Positions 44,452 to 53,575 of a stretch of DNA of 64,000 bases are shown here, in pieces (position 1 is the stretch's first letter; every line of letters begins with the position of its first letter). The translations under genes and the position numbers were made by a program. A model generated the notes under the pieces. That model was not told where the DNA came from. It made no database searches and saw nothing but the letters and a program-made list of their open reading frames with translations. Source of the DNA: Streptomyces shenzhenensis (lineage in GTDB: Bacteria > Actinomycetota > Actinomycetes > Streptomycetales > Streptomycetaceae); NCBI RefSeq assembly GCF_021462265.1, contig NZ_JAJONF010000033.1, forward strand, positions 47,775 to 111,774, given 5' to 3'.

Positions 44452-45492
44452 GTGACCGCGAAGACGGCGCTCATCACCGGAATTACCGGCCAGGACGGTT
44501 CCTACCTAGCGGAACTCCTACTGGACAAGGGATACGTCGTGCACGGCATCGTTCGCCGCGCCTCCACCTTCAACACCCAGCGGATCGAGCATCTCTATGA
44601 AGATCCTCATCACCCTCAGGCACGGCTCTTCCTGTACTACGGGGATCTGACTGACGGAACCCGGTTGGCCGGGCTGCTGGAGAAAGTGCAGCCGGACGAG
44701 GTATATCACCTCGCCGCACAATCCCATGTGCGAGTGTCCTTCGACGAACCCGAGTTCACCGGGAACACCACGGGGCTCGGCACCACGCGTCTGCTCGAAG
44801 CGATCCGCTCGGTGGGCCTGTCATGTCGCTTCTACCAAGCCTCCAGTTCGGAGATGTTCGGCGCCGCGCCGCCGCCCCAGTGCGAGACCACCCCGTTCCA
44901 TCCGCGCTCCCCGTACGGGGTCGCCAAGGTCTACGCATACTGGGTGACCCGTAACTACCGCGAGGCCTACGGCATGTATGCCGTCAACGGCATCCTGTTC
45001 AACCATGAGTCTCCGCGGCGCGGCCCGACGTTCGTCACCCGCAAGGTGGCCACGGCCGCGGCACGTGTCAAGGCGGGGCTCCAGGATGTGGTCTACCTCG
45101 GCAATCTCGACGCGCGCCGGGACTGGGGCTACGCAGCCGAATACGTCGAGGCGATGTGGTTGATGCTGCAACAGGACGAGCCGAACGACTATGTGGTGGC
45201 CACCGGGACCAGTCACAGCGTGCGCGACTTCGTGGAGTACTGCTTCGCGCACGTGGGCCTGGACTGGCGCGACCACGTGCGTTTTGACGCGCGGTACCTG
45301 AGGCCCTCCGAGGTCGACGACCTGGTTGGCGACGCATCACTCGCCGAACGGGTCCTCGGCTGGAGGCCGACCGTACGCGCCCCCGAGCTGGCACGGCTGA
45401 TGGTGGACGCCGAACTCGACATGCTGCGGCACTCCGCGGGTCTGATGGATGCCGCCACTGAGCGGATGGTCCCTGCGCCGACTGCAAGGTGA
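44452..45492 (+). CDS. gmd: GDP-mannose 4,6-dehydratase
   Basis: A 346-residue SDR enzyme that dehydrates GDP-mannose to GDP-4-keto-6-deoxymannose, the precursor of GDP-fucose (and GDP-rhamnose). Motifs are ALITGITGQDGSYLAELL, VRRASTFNTQRIEHLYEDP, HLAAQSHVRVSFDEPEF, the catalytic Tyr/Lys in SPYGVAKVYAYW, FNHESPRRGPTFVTRKV and RDWGYAAEYVEAMW. GTG at 44452 follows GGAG. A truncated second gmd copy lies at 52907-53140. Confidence 0.95.
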   Translation: MTAKTALITGITGQDGSYLAELLLDKGYVVHGIVRRASTFNTQRIEHLYEDPHHPQARLFLYYGDLTDGTRLAGLLEKVQPDEVYHLAAQSHVRVSFDEPEFTGNTTGLGTTRLLEAIRSVGLSCRFYQASSSEMFGAAPPPQCETTPFHPRSPYGVAKVYAYWVTRNYREAYGMYAVNGILFNHESPRRGPTFVTRKVATAAARVKAGLQDVVYLGNLDARRDWGYAAEYVEAMWLMLQQDEPNDYVVATGTSHSVRDFVEYCFAHVGLDWRDHVRFDARYLRPSEVDDLVGDASLAERVLGWRPTVRAPELARLMVDAELDMLRHSAGLMDAATERMVPAPTAR

Positions 45493-45972
45493 CCTCGGAC
45501 GGACGACTCCTCGCACCCATCCCCCGCAGCGTTGCGGATGCCGCCGCATAGGGCAGCACGCTGGTGTGCTTCGTACGGACATCACCGCGTCGGCGGTCAG
45601 TTCACGCATGCCGTGAACACAATCGCTGCACTGATGGCTTCACAGCGCGCGGATACGGAGTCCGATCGGCTACGTTCACCATCGCTGGGCCCGCCTCACC
45701 ACCGGATCGGCCGTATCAGGAGGCACTCCACGGAACGAGCGGATCGTCAGATGCGCGCGGACCTGGCCGAACGGGTGTCACGGATCCTGGTCCCCGCACC
45801 CGGGCACGAGCGAGTGCGGGACCACCGCTCCGGCCCGAAGCCCGGTCATTCGGAGGTGACGAGGGGGCAGGAACCCCGAGAGCCCGTACGCCCGATGGAT
45901 CTACGCAGGCCACCGACAAGCGCAGACCCTGTCAATACCGCAATCAGGACGAGAAACCCTCACAATTGACGA
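45493..45972. other. Gene-free stretch between gmd and the fkbM-type gene
   Basis: 480 bases with short overlapping frames but no recognisable protein, repeat or terminator. It may contain a decayed gene that I cannot identify. Confidence 0.4.
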
Positions 45973-46776
45973 GTGACCCTCCTACATCAGGCCCGCAGGG
46001 CTGCGCAGCGTATCGGGATTGATGTGAACCGATTCCCTGAGTGTTCCTCCGAATACCGCGTCGTCAAGTTGCTGCTCCGCAGTGGCATCGACGTCGTTCT
46101 CGACGTGGGAGCGAACTGCGGCCAGTACGGCGCAACACTACGGCGCCTCGGCTATCAAGGCCGGATCGTCTCGTTCGAACCTGTGTGTGATCCGCTGGCG
46201 ATCCTACGGCGCCGTGCGGCCCGAGATCCGCTGTGGACGGTGTTCCCGCACGCGCTGGGTGACGAGCGTGCCACGGTCACCATCAATGTCGCCGGCAACG
46301 GTGCTGCGAGCAGTTCGGTACTGCCCATGATGCCCCGGCATGCCGAGGCCTGCCCGGAGTCACGCTACGTGAAACGGCAGGAGGCCGAGCAGCATCGCCT
46401 GGATGCACTATGGCGGCAGGTGACCGCGCCGGGTGACACGGTTTTCCTCAAACTTGACGTCCAGGGCTACGAAGAGGCAGTGCTGCGGGGGGCCGGAGAC
46501 CGGCTGCATCACTGCGCGGGTCTACAGATGGAAGTCTCCTGTGTTCCCCTGTACAAAGGCGGGCTGTTGCTGGGGAAAGCCCTGGACCTGGTACAACACC
46601 GCTACGGCTTGACCTTGATGGCATTGGTTCCGGGATTCACCGATCCTCGAACCGGCCAGATGCTCCAGTGCGATGCGATCTTCCTCAGGGACGAACTGCT
46701 CAGCGAAGATCTCCAGGTACGCGAACAGCGCGGTGGACTGTGCCAGGCGGGTGCGCCAGCGTCGTCGGTGGAGTAG
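45973..46776 (+). CDS. FkbM family methyltransferase
   Basis: A 267-residue SAM-dependent O-methyltransferase of the FkbM family, often found in surface-glycan clusters. Motif I is VVLDVGANCGQYGATLRRLG, followed by RIVSFEPVCDPLAIL, HALGDERATVTINVAGNG and VFLKLDVQGYEEAVLRGAG, the last being the FkbM signature. The start is a GTG at 45973 without a clear ribosome site. Likely methylates a sugar hydroxyl of the polymer. Confidence 0.85.
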   Translation: MTLLHQARRAAQRIGIDVNRFPECSSEYRVVKLLLRSGIDVVLDVGANCGQYGATLRRLGYQGRIVSFEPVCDPLAILRRRAARDPLWTVFPHALGDERATVTINVAGNGAASSSVLPMMPRHAEACPESRYVKRQEAEQHRLDALWRQVTAPGDTVFLKLDVQGYEEAVLRGAGDRLHHCAGLQMEVSCVPLYKGGLLLGKALDLVQHRYGLTLMALVPGFTDPRTGQMLQCDAIFLRDELLSEDLQVREQRGGLCQAGAPASSVE

Positions 46777-47072
46777 CCCGGCTGGCCAGGCGTTCTCCGA
46801 CCGAGCCCATGGAGGCAGGGGGCCGGAGGCGCGTTCGATGAGGGCCCGGGAGCCGAACGGGAACCCGTGGTGCGGAGTGGCTGACGGTGCCGCGGAGCTG
46901 CAGGTGACGGTCACTGACGACCGTGCTCACCACGGTGGTGACCGGCTCCGCGGTCGGTGAACCAGCGGACCGCCCGGCGGCCGGACCGGCTCGGCTTCCG
47001 CTCCCCGACGCTCTCCACGGTGGACATCCTCCCCGAGGCCGTCCCGTGGCCCCGGGCGCCCACCGAAGAGAA

Positions 47073-47945
47073 TCAAGCACGGGCAGAACGCGGTACCCGG
47101 CGACGGCTTTGCACCAACATGCCACCGACGGCGAGCCGAAGGTAGGGCCATAGCCAATACGCCGGCCACAACGGTCCGGCGTGCCGCCGGGTGAAGCGCA
47201 GCCAGCTGCGTGGCGGCAGCCCCTTGGGCGTACGCATGAGGCGCAACCGTTCCCACACGGACAAGGTGAGGTCCATGTAACTTCCGGCCACCGAGTTCCC
47301 GGCGCATGTGCCGAGTGTTCCGGGTGCCACCCACACAGCGCAGTCCAGGGCTCTTGCTCTCAGGCCGTAGTCGAAGTCGGCCATGCCATGCTCGAACTTG
47401 CCGTCGATCTGCCCCACGCGTTCCACCACGCTTCGCGGCACCAGTACAAGGTTCCCGTTCATGGTGTCCACGAGCAGCGGGCGGTGGGCGGGAGCGACCC
47501 TCGTGAAGCGTGTCGGGCGCAACAGGCTCTGGCGCACCACACCCGAGTACGTCACTGCGCCGGTGAGCGGGTCGCGCAGCGCGCCGGCAACAAGCGGATC
47601 CTGCCCCGACCCGACCAGCGCCCGATGTGTGGCCAGCAAGCGCGTCAGCGCTCCGGGGTCCAGAACGACGTCGTCGTTCAACCAGAGCAGGAAGTCGTAG
47701 TCCACCGCGGCTGACGCGGCAAGCGCCATCCCCTTCGCCCAGAAGAGCGCCCCGTCGCCTTGCATGACGTGGATACCGGGCCAGATCGCACGTGCGGCAG
47801 CAGCAGTGCCATCGGTGCTTCCGTCGTCGGTGAGCACGATCCGGAGCGACACCTCGGGGGGGCACTGTCCGACCAGCGAACGCAGACACCGGACGGTGGT
47901 GTCGCGTCGGTTGTGACAGGCCATCACGACGACGACGGAAGTCAT
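47073..47945 (-). CDS. Glycosyltransferase family 2
   Basis: A 290-residue GT-A fold transferase. The N-terminal nucleotide-sugar site is VVVMACHNRRDTTVRCLRSL, the DxD-like acidic element is LLWLNDDVVLDPGALTRLL, and there is an acceptor-side block HGMADFDYGLRARALDCAVW. The ATG at 47945 (MTSVVVVMACHN) has AGGAG upstream. Probably adds one residue of the repeat unit at the inner membrane face; sugar specificity is unknown. The spacer to the fkbM gene (46777-47072) shows nothing recognisable. Confidence 0.85.
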   Translation of the reverse strand: MTSVVVVMACHNRRDTTVRCLRSLVGQCPPEVSLRIVLTDDGSTDGTAAAARAIWPGIHVMQGDGALFWAKGMALAASAAVDYDFLLWLNDDVVLDPGALTRLLATHRALVGSGQDPLVAGALRDPLTGAVTYSGVVRQSLLRPTRFTRVAPAHRPLLVDTMNGNLVLVPRSVVERVGQIDGKFEHGMADFDYGLRARALDCAVWVAPGTLGTCAGNSVAGSYMDLTLSVWERLRLMRTPKGLPPRSWLRFTRRHAGPLWPAYWLWPYLRLAVGGMLVQSRRRVPRSARA

Positions 47946-48501
47946 CGGCACACTCCTGAGGGATTTGCGTCCGCTGCCGGATCCCACTCAGTGGACGACA
48001 CGTGATACCGAGCAGAAATGTTCCCGAACGGACAGGACATGTCCTGGGCGGCCCCCACGGGGCGGCGCTGCTCCCCATACTTTATAGGGGACGCGCACGC
48101 GCAATCCGAGCGTATGCCTCGTACTGGACGCAATATTCCCTCTTTCGCCCGGCAGACGCCGCCCGCCCCTAGATAACGCGGCGCCAGCGTCCGCCGTGGC
48201 GGAGTCATCCCAACGCCGTGCTCGGCATCACTCGCTGCACGACTTCACGGTGACAGGACAGCCGCACAGGCTGCCTCGGCGCGGCGGAGTATCGAGGATG
48301 TCGGGCCGGTTGCCCAACTCCAGTAAAAAATTTTCGGCAGCCATCCTGTCCCGACGGAATCGCGTCGCGTCAGATCTGCAGCGGGCCATTAAGCACAGAT
48401 GGACAATCCGACAGGAGGGCGCGGCGCGCCGTATCGACCGCATCGCCCCTGCATGTGCAGAATTGAGCATAGAACCGCTGCAACCAACTAAAGGAACACA
48501 A
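47946..48501. other. Spacer between divergent glycosyltransferase and methyltransferase genes
   Basis: About 555 bases with A/T-rich patches (e.g. near 48080 and 48325), presumably divergent promoters. An open frame in phase with the downstream gene begins at 48196, but it has no ribosome site or family resemblance. Confidence 0.5.
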
Positions 48502-49263
48502 GTGTTTCCGACTCGCCTTTCAGAGCACTACGAGACAAAATACGCCGACGATCTCACCGCCGCCGCCCCCACGCCCTTGCCGCTGGACATGGTGCCCCGC
48601 AACCGTTTCGAAGGCGCTGTGACCACACTGGCCGCAGTGCTTCCGAAGGGCGCCGATGTACTCGAACTGGGGGCAGGGAACGGATTGGTCGCTGAAAGCC
48701 TGCGCGCAGGCGGAGTTCCCTTCGCCAACTATACAATTGGCGACATTGCAAAAGCACGCCTGGACGGCCTCCGCCGCACTTTCACCGACCCGCGGTTCCA
48801 TCTTGTGCAAGCCAATGCCGAGCAGGCGTCGGCCACAGTCCAAGGTCGTTTCGACGCAGTGGTGATGGTTGCCCTGATTGAGCACTTGATCGACCCCATG
48901 GGCGCCATGACCGACGTACGCACCCTGCTCAAGCCTGGGGGGTTTGCTTACATCGATACCCCCAACATCGCCAAATGGACGCGCCGCGTAAAACTCGCCT
49001 GTGGTTGGTTCCCGGCCACAGGCTCACGCAACGAGGGTCTGACGACATACTCCGGCAAGGACAGTGACCTGCACGACGAGGGGCATCTGCACTACTTCAC
49101 GCACAGGTCGCTGAAGCTCATGCTGACCCGCCGGTGTGGATACCGGTCGGTCGAATTCCGGCCGTACTTCGAGAGCCCGCGGATCCTTGGCAGGACAGGC
49201 ACCGAACTCGCACGACGTGTCCCGCAGTTGTTTTCCGAAATCGCCTGCATCGCCTACGCATAG
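48502..49263 (+). CDS. Class I SAM-dependent methyltransferase
   Basis: A 253-residue methyltransferase starting VFPTRLSEHYETKYADDL. Motif I is DVLELGAGNGLVAESLRAGG, then YTIGDIAKARLDGLRRTF, FDAVVMVALIEHLIDPMGAM and LLKPGGFAYIDTPNIAKWTR. The GTG at 48502 has AAAGGA 7 bases upstream, so I reject the 102-codon in-frame extension. It is followed directly by an IS630-type relic. Codon use and local G+C are lower than in the chaperone operon. Confidence 0.82.
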   Translation: MFPTRLSEHYETKYADDLTAAAPTPLPLDMVPRNRFEGAVTTLAAVLPKGADVLELGAGNGLVAESLRAGGVPFANYTIGDIAKARLDGLRRTFTDPRFHLVQANAEQASATVQGRFDAVVMVALIEHLIDPMGAMTDVRTLLKPGGFAYIDTPNIAKWTRRVKLACGWFPATGSRNEGLTTYSGKDSDLHDEGHLHYFTHRSLKLMLTRRCGYRSVEFRPYFESPRILGRTGTELARRVPQLFSEIACIAYA

Positions 49264-49289
49264 TAAAATCCACTTGGGCTGATGGTGCG

Positions 49290-49779
49290 ATCATGACGGC
49301 GTCTCTTGCGGCGCCGGGGAGTGCACTCAGGCCGGACCCGCAATGTCCGGAGGTCCGATCGCGCCGCAACTCCGTCTTCCACTCCTCGATCGCCCCCCAT
49401 CCCGCTCCAGTGCCCGCCGCAGCGGAACCCGGGCGGACCAGCCTTGCGACCGCGGGAACTGGCACGCCCCCGGACCGTGCAGCCGATATCGAACATCCAC
49501 CCGATCACCAGCTTGACCCGGCGCGTCCACCCCCCGGAACTCGTCTTCCCAGGCGGGCGGCCCATGCCCAAACTCCCACCGCGGAGGGCTCGGCCGCTCC
49601 ACCGACACCGGCCCCGTCAAGCGCAGGACGTCCACGCCGCCCTCCTCCCACGCTCGCCACCGACGCCGCACCGACCGCGACGTAATGACGCCGCACCGGC
49701 GCTCAGGAGCATCCAGCCGTCTCCGCCTCTGCTTCTCCTTGGGGGTCAGCGCGCCCGATGCGCGTTCCGGGGCAGCCAA
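49290..49779 (-). pseudogene. Decayed IS630-family transposase (N-terminal HTH part)
   Basis: Parts of one transposase appear in three frames. Frame one gives ALTPKEKQRRRR, SVRRRWRAWEEGGVDVLRLT and GPVSVERPSPPRW; another gives WTRRVKLVIGWMFDIGCTVRG; then GWSARVPLRRALERD and AIEEWKTELRRD. This order matches the winged-helix N-terminal half of actinobacterial IS630-type transposases. The catalytic half is missing and several frameshifts are needed. Confidence 0.65.
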
Positions 49780-49836
49780 CGGAAGTTGAGGAAAGCGTGT
49801 TCTCGACGACGGCCGAACCCTGCTTCTGGATCACTT

Positions 49837-51009
49837 TCACCCGCCGCCGACACGTGTTCTCAGCAGCCCGGCCACTCCTTCGGTGAATCGGGCGCTCATA
49901 CCTTCTACCGTGTACTTGTCGGCGTCTGACGCACAACCTTGCTGAAGCCGTGCCATGAGGCCGGGACTGGTCAGTGTCCTCACCACAGCCTCTGCATATT
50001 GCTCCGGCCCGCCAGTCACGACCATCGAGTTGCGGCCATGGTCCAGATACTCGAATTCCGGGCTGTGGCGGGGACTGTCTGTCGTCACCAATGGGGTGCG
50101 GAGCGCGAAGGAATCTACTGCGCAGAGTCCGACCAGCCCGGGCATGAGCATGAGCCGTGACGCCGCGCCCAGCAGCGCGCGACGTTCGTCATGAACGGGG
50201 CCCACGTACACCACGCCGTCTCCGCCCGCAGCCGAAGACTCGATCAAAGGCCTGCACGGGCCGTCACCCGCGACAAGAAGCCTGAACTCGGGCACGCGCT
50301 CGACGATGTGCCCCACCGCTTCCATCAGGAACGGAATTCTCTTGGACGCATGAAATCCCCCCAGATAGAGGCCGGTGCGTTCCGGTACCAGCCCGAACCG
50401 GGAGCAGAAGTCCGCGACCTGCTCATCGGTGACCGCATTTCGGGCTGCCGCCAGAGCTGTGGTGTCCGTGGCGTTCCGTACCACGGTGATGCGGTCGCGT
50501 GGAAAGCCTCCCGCAGCTACATGGTCCGCGCCGCCGGCTGTGTAGGCGAAGAACCACGAGACCTGCGAAGTGAGGAAGCGCTTGGCTGTCCGGAGCAAGG
50601 GGCCGGCCTGCTTGTCGTAAGTCCGACCATGGCCCCACATGCCCAGGGCAGGACCAGATCCGGCCCCGGCCCTCCGCAACAGCCCCCTGGCGAGGAGTGG
50701 AAAAGTCTCCAGGTTCTGGAGGGCCTGTTCCACGATAACCACGTCCGATGAACGGGGAAGATGACCAAGTCGCCGCACGCGAACAGGCAACCCGGCGATC
50801 CGCCAGGAATGCTGAACCACGCTGACAGCACTTTCCAACTCGTCAGCGTCTTGAACACTGCCGCTGCCCTGGGCCGGAGGAGGCGAACCATGCGCGACGA
50901 TCAGGTCCGCTCCCAGTTCCCTGTGGAGATCACCTGCAAGCCTGTGGAAGAACGGTACTCGGTAGTGTGAGATATACGGCTGCACGATCGTGATTCGTCG
51001 CCGATGCAC
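49837..51009 (-). CDS. Glycosyltransferase family 4
   Basis: A 390-residue GT-B fold transferase: ITIVQPYISHYRVPFFHRLA at the acceptor side; in the donor half TGLYLGGFHASKRIPFLMEA, RLLVAGDGPCRPL and a family-1-like PGLVGLCAVDSFALRTPLVT block in which the usual E-x7-E is partly altered (Asp in VDSFALR). The start is a GTG at 51009 with AGAGG upstream. Likely one of the inner-membrane-face transferases building the repeat unit. Confidence 0.82.
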   Translation of the reverse strand: MHRRRITIVQPYISHYRVPFFHRLAGDLHRELGADLIVAHGSPPPAQGSGSVQDADELESAVSVVQHSWRIAGLPVRVRRLGHLPRSSDVVIVEQALQNLETFPLLARGLLRRAGAGSGPALGMWGHGRTYDKQAGPLLRTAKRFLTSQVSWFFAYTAGGADHVAAGGFPRDRITVVRNATDTTALAAARNAVTDEQVADFCSRFGLVPERTGLYLGGFHASKRIPFLMEAVGHIVERVPEFRLLVAGDGPCRPLIESSAAGGDGVVYVGPVHDERRALLGAASRLMLMPGLVGLCAVDSFALRTPLVTTDSPRHSPEFEYLDHGRNSMVVTGGPEQYAEAVVRTLTSPGLMARLQQGCASDADKYTVEGMSARFTEGVAGLLRTRVGGG

Positions 51010-51498
51010 AACATCGCCTCTCTTCTTATGGAAGACCCGGCAGGTGGCGGAACGTAGTCCGCGTACGGGTCGCACCGTGTCGTCAATTAGTCCTCGCCGA
51101 TTTCCGGATCGATCCCCCGGATGGACGCCGTTCGTGGGCGAGCAGGGACACCGGATCCCAGGAAGACGCCGCAGCCGTCTCACCAGGCTCTCAGGCTGTA
51201 CATGTACGCTCCCGGTTCTTCGGCGAGATGCAGTGCGTGTCGGACTCCCAGTACGTCGCAGGCGGAGCCAGACCGGGTTGTATCAGCGGCATGACGTTGG
51301 GCAGCCACGCCAGGACTGGAAAACCGATCCATTCGTCCTACCGAAGCCCGAGCCGGGTTGAGCAGGTCCTGGGCGAGCCGGAGGTTGGTCATGGGGTGCG
51401 TGGTCTGTGCCTCGCTGGGGGAGCCGAATGCAGTCGGCTTGATCACGGGGGGATTTTTTGGCGACATGCGGTGGTTCCTGTCACTGGCGGCAACGCTG

Positions 51499-52917
51499 TC
51501 ACGTCCGGCGGAAGGCTCTGAGCAAGATGGGTACCAGGACGAGGGCAGCGTAGGAGACGACCGATCCAATGACGGGTCCCTCGGGCCCGAGTCGTGCCAA
51601 AGGGATGGACACAGCGAGATTCGCCGCGGCCATCAGGCTGAAGGTGATCGCCTTGAAGCGCAGACCCGCGGCGTCGGTCATCCACATGTTGGCCGGGCAG
51701 GCGAGCGCCTGCACGATGAGCAGCGTGGCGAACGCAACCATGAGATCGGTCCCCACGCGGATCCGCTCATGCATCATCCAGGTGCCCGCCAAGGGCCCGA
51801 GCACAACGATTCCGATACTCAGGACAAGGCTCCCAGCCGCAAAGTACCCAGTGAGCCAGGCGAGTTGCCGCCCGTGCGCGCCGGACGACCGCCTTCTCCT
51901 GGCGAACAGCGCCCACAGCGGTAGACCGGCGGCGCTCAGCAGACTGCTCGCCGGCCCGAAGAACTGGGCCCCGGCCGAATAGCCGGCCACCGCCGTCGCG
52001 TCGGCCGTGTGGCTGAGGACCAGCCGGTCGGTGGAGTAGGCAAGGGCCGTGGCGGCGGTGGTGATGGTCATGGGAAGTGCGAAGCGCGAGATGGTTGCCC
52101 GGTCGTTCAGTCCCCCTTCGCGGACGCTACAGAGGATCATCCTCAGCAGCGGCATCCGGAGGTAGCGGCCGGCGAGGACCGTGCCGACCGCGTTCACGAC
52201 GAACTGCGAGAGGAAGGCGGCGAAGACACACACTCCTGCGGTCCCGTCCAGGCCGACGGCGAAAAGCACGAGGGCGAACTGCAGGACGCTGCCTGCCCCC
52301 TGCAGCAGGAACGAGACCTCATTGCGGTTCACGGCGATCAGCACGGATCTACTCAGTCCGAGCGGCATGCTGCACCCGAAAAGCACAGAAGCGACCGCCA
52401 CCGCAAGGTCGGCCCCCGGCTGTGCGACATCGCCCAGCACCCTGTTCCACACTCCGAACAGGGCCATGATGACGCCCGTAGCTGCAACGACTGCTCCTGC
52501 GTACACCAGGTAGCGTGCCGACGACAGGATCGTTCCGCGCACCAGCCGTTGTTCGCGCGACGTGTCACGCGCAACGGCTTCCGTGAGGGCGGCTCCCGCG
52601 CCCAGATCTGTGACCGGAAGCACCGCTGGCAGCGTGGTCACCAAAGCGAAGAGCGCATAGCCGGACACACCCACCGCGCCGACCACGGTATGGACCAGTG
52701 CCAGGTTGGTGATCGCGGTGACGGGTAGTGTCACGGCCCTCGCGCCGACCGACCGGGCGACGGGGCCGAGGAAGCGTTGCCTCGGTCCGTCGTGCGTCCC
52801 GCCCGGGGCGCGCGCCGTGGGCACTGGCGCAACCGGTACCTTCGACGGCCGATCGACCGAACTCAGGTCGTGTGGCGGATGTGGTGCTGCCACGGGATCT
52901 TTCCGCCTAACGCCCAT
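51499..52917 (-). CDS. Wzx-type lipid-linked oligosaccharide flippase
   Basis: A 472-residue MOP-superfamily membrane protein with about 12 hydrophobic helices (VTLPVTAITNLALVHTVVG first, VVSYAALVLVPILLRAF last) and the early DLGAGAALTEAVARD block typical of polysaccharide flippases. It would move the undecaprenyl-PP-linked repeat unit across the membrane. The N-terminal ~65 residues are Pro/Arg-rich and may be cytoplasmic, or the true start may be further in. ATG 52917 lies 11 bases inside the gmd relic's open frame. Confidence 0.82.
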   Translation of the reverse strand: MGVRRKDPVAAPHPPHDLSSVDRPSKVPVAPVPTARAPGGTHDGPRQRFLGPVARSVGARAVTLPVTAITNLALVHTVVGAVGVSGYALFALVTTLPAVLPVTDLGAGAALTEAVARDTSREQRLVRGTILSSARYLVYAGAVVAATGVIMALFGVWNRVLGDVAQPGADLAVAVASVLFGCSMPLGLSRSVLIAVNRNEVSFLLQGAGSVLQFALVLFAVGLDGTAGVCVFAAFLSQFVVNAVGTVLAGRYLRMPLLRMILCSVREGGLNDRATISRFALPMTITTAATALAYSTDRLVLSHTADATAVAGYSAGAQFFGPASSLLSAAGLPLWALFARRRRSSGAHGRQLAWLTGYFAAGSLVLSIGIVVLGPLAGTWMMHERIRVGTDLMVAFATLLIVQALACPANMWMTDAAGLRFKAITFSLMAAANLAVSIPLARLGPEGPVIGSVVSYAALVLVPILLRAFRRT

Positions 52918-53140
52918 GCGGGCCCAGGTCCTGAGCCGGCGCGGGCGCCGCGGCCGCCAAGGACAGCTCGGCTTCCGGATCACGCGCGTGCTGGTAGAGG
53001 TGGTCGATGCGGCCGGTGGTGAAGGCGTCGGTTCGCCGGAAAATCCCGCGGACGGTGTAACCCTTCTCCAGGCTCACCTCGGCAGTGCAGGAGTCGTCCT
53101 GTGGGGCGATTCCGGTGATAAGCGCCGTTTCGGCTTGCAT
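52907..53140 (-). pseudogene. Truncated gmd (GDP-mannose 4,6-dehydratase) relic
   Basis: A 77-codon frame, MQAETALITGIAPQDDSC then SLEKGYTVRGIFRR and GRIDHLYQHARDPEAE, aligns block by block with the N-terminus of the intact gmd at 44452 (ALITGITGQDGSY, LDKGYVVHGIVRR, QRIEHLYEDPHHPQA) and then stops. The GxxGxxG loop is damaged (GIAPQDDS), so it cannot bind NADP normally. Confidence 0.7.
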
Positions 53141-53432
53141 ACGAGCTCCATGAGGCAATGCAGGCGGATGGGGCGACTGACTGGCATTTCTATAGCTACG
53201 CAGCCAGTTCGGGCCTCCCCGCCCACAGCGTAAGAAGTCTTCCCGCAAACACCCACAGTCACGGCCGCACATCCCCCCCGTGTGGACGCATTTCCAACCG
53301 CTTTCCCGTCAACAGGTGTGGCGCCATATGCACGGTGCATCCGGTACGGCGTTCGGAAAAGCGGATCAGCGTCGACCGACACAGCAGCAGATGCCGCGCA
53401 AGTCTGGTCGCCGACGCGACCGTGAGTGCTCT

Positions 53433-53575
53433 TCACTGAGCGGAAGGTGCGTTCGGCTTCCAGCGGTTCTCGTAACCGAGTGCGACGTCTTCGGGCGTCA
53501 GATACGGGTTGGAGACGGCGAACCGGTACTCGCCGTGCAGACTGCCCCCTCCCCTCGCCTGGTCGAGCAGACGGT
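53433..53575 (-). pseudogene. IS1634/IS4-like transposase relic
   Basis: SLHGEYRFAVSNPYLTPEDV then ALGYENRWKPNAPSAQ resembles the DGKYLL.TSDP.L.AEDVALGYK..... block near the C-terminus of IS1634-type transposases. The remainder of the gene is absent. The frame overlaps the end of the Wzy gene in another phase. Confidence 0.5.

Noticed and set aside
45532..45969. 145-codon frame between gmd and the fkbM-type gene
   Set aside because: No ribosome site, no recognisable domain, composition typical of random frames in this genome; kept only as a gene-free stretch.
48196..48501. In-frame N-terminal extension of the methyltransferase
   Set aside because: No ribosome site or family similarity; GTG 48502 has AAAGGA at good spacing.
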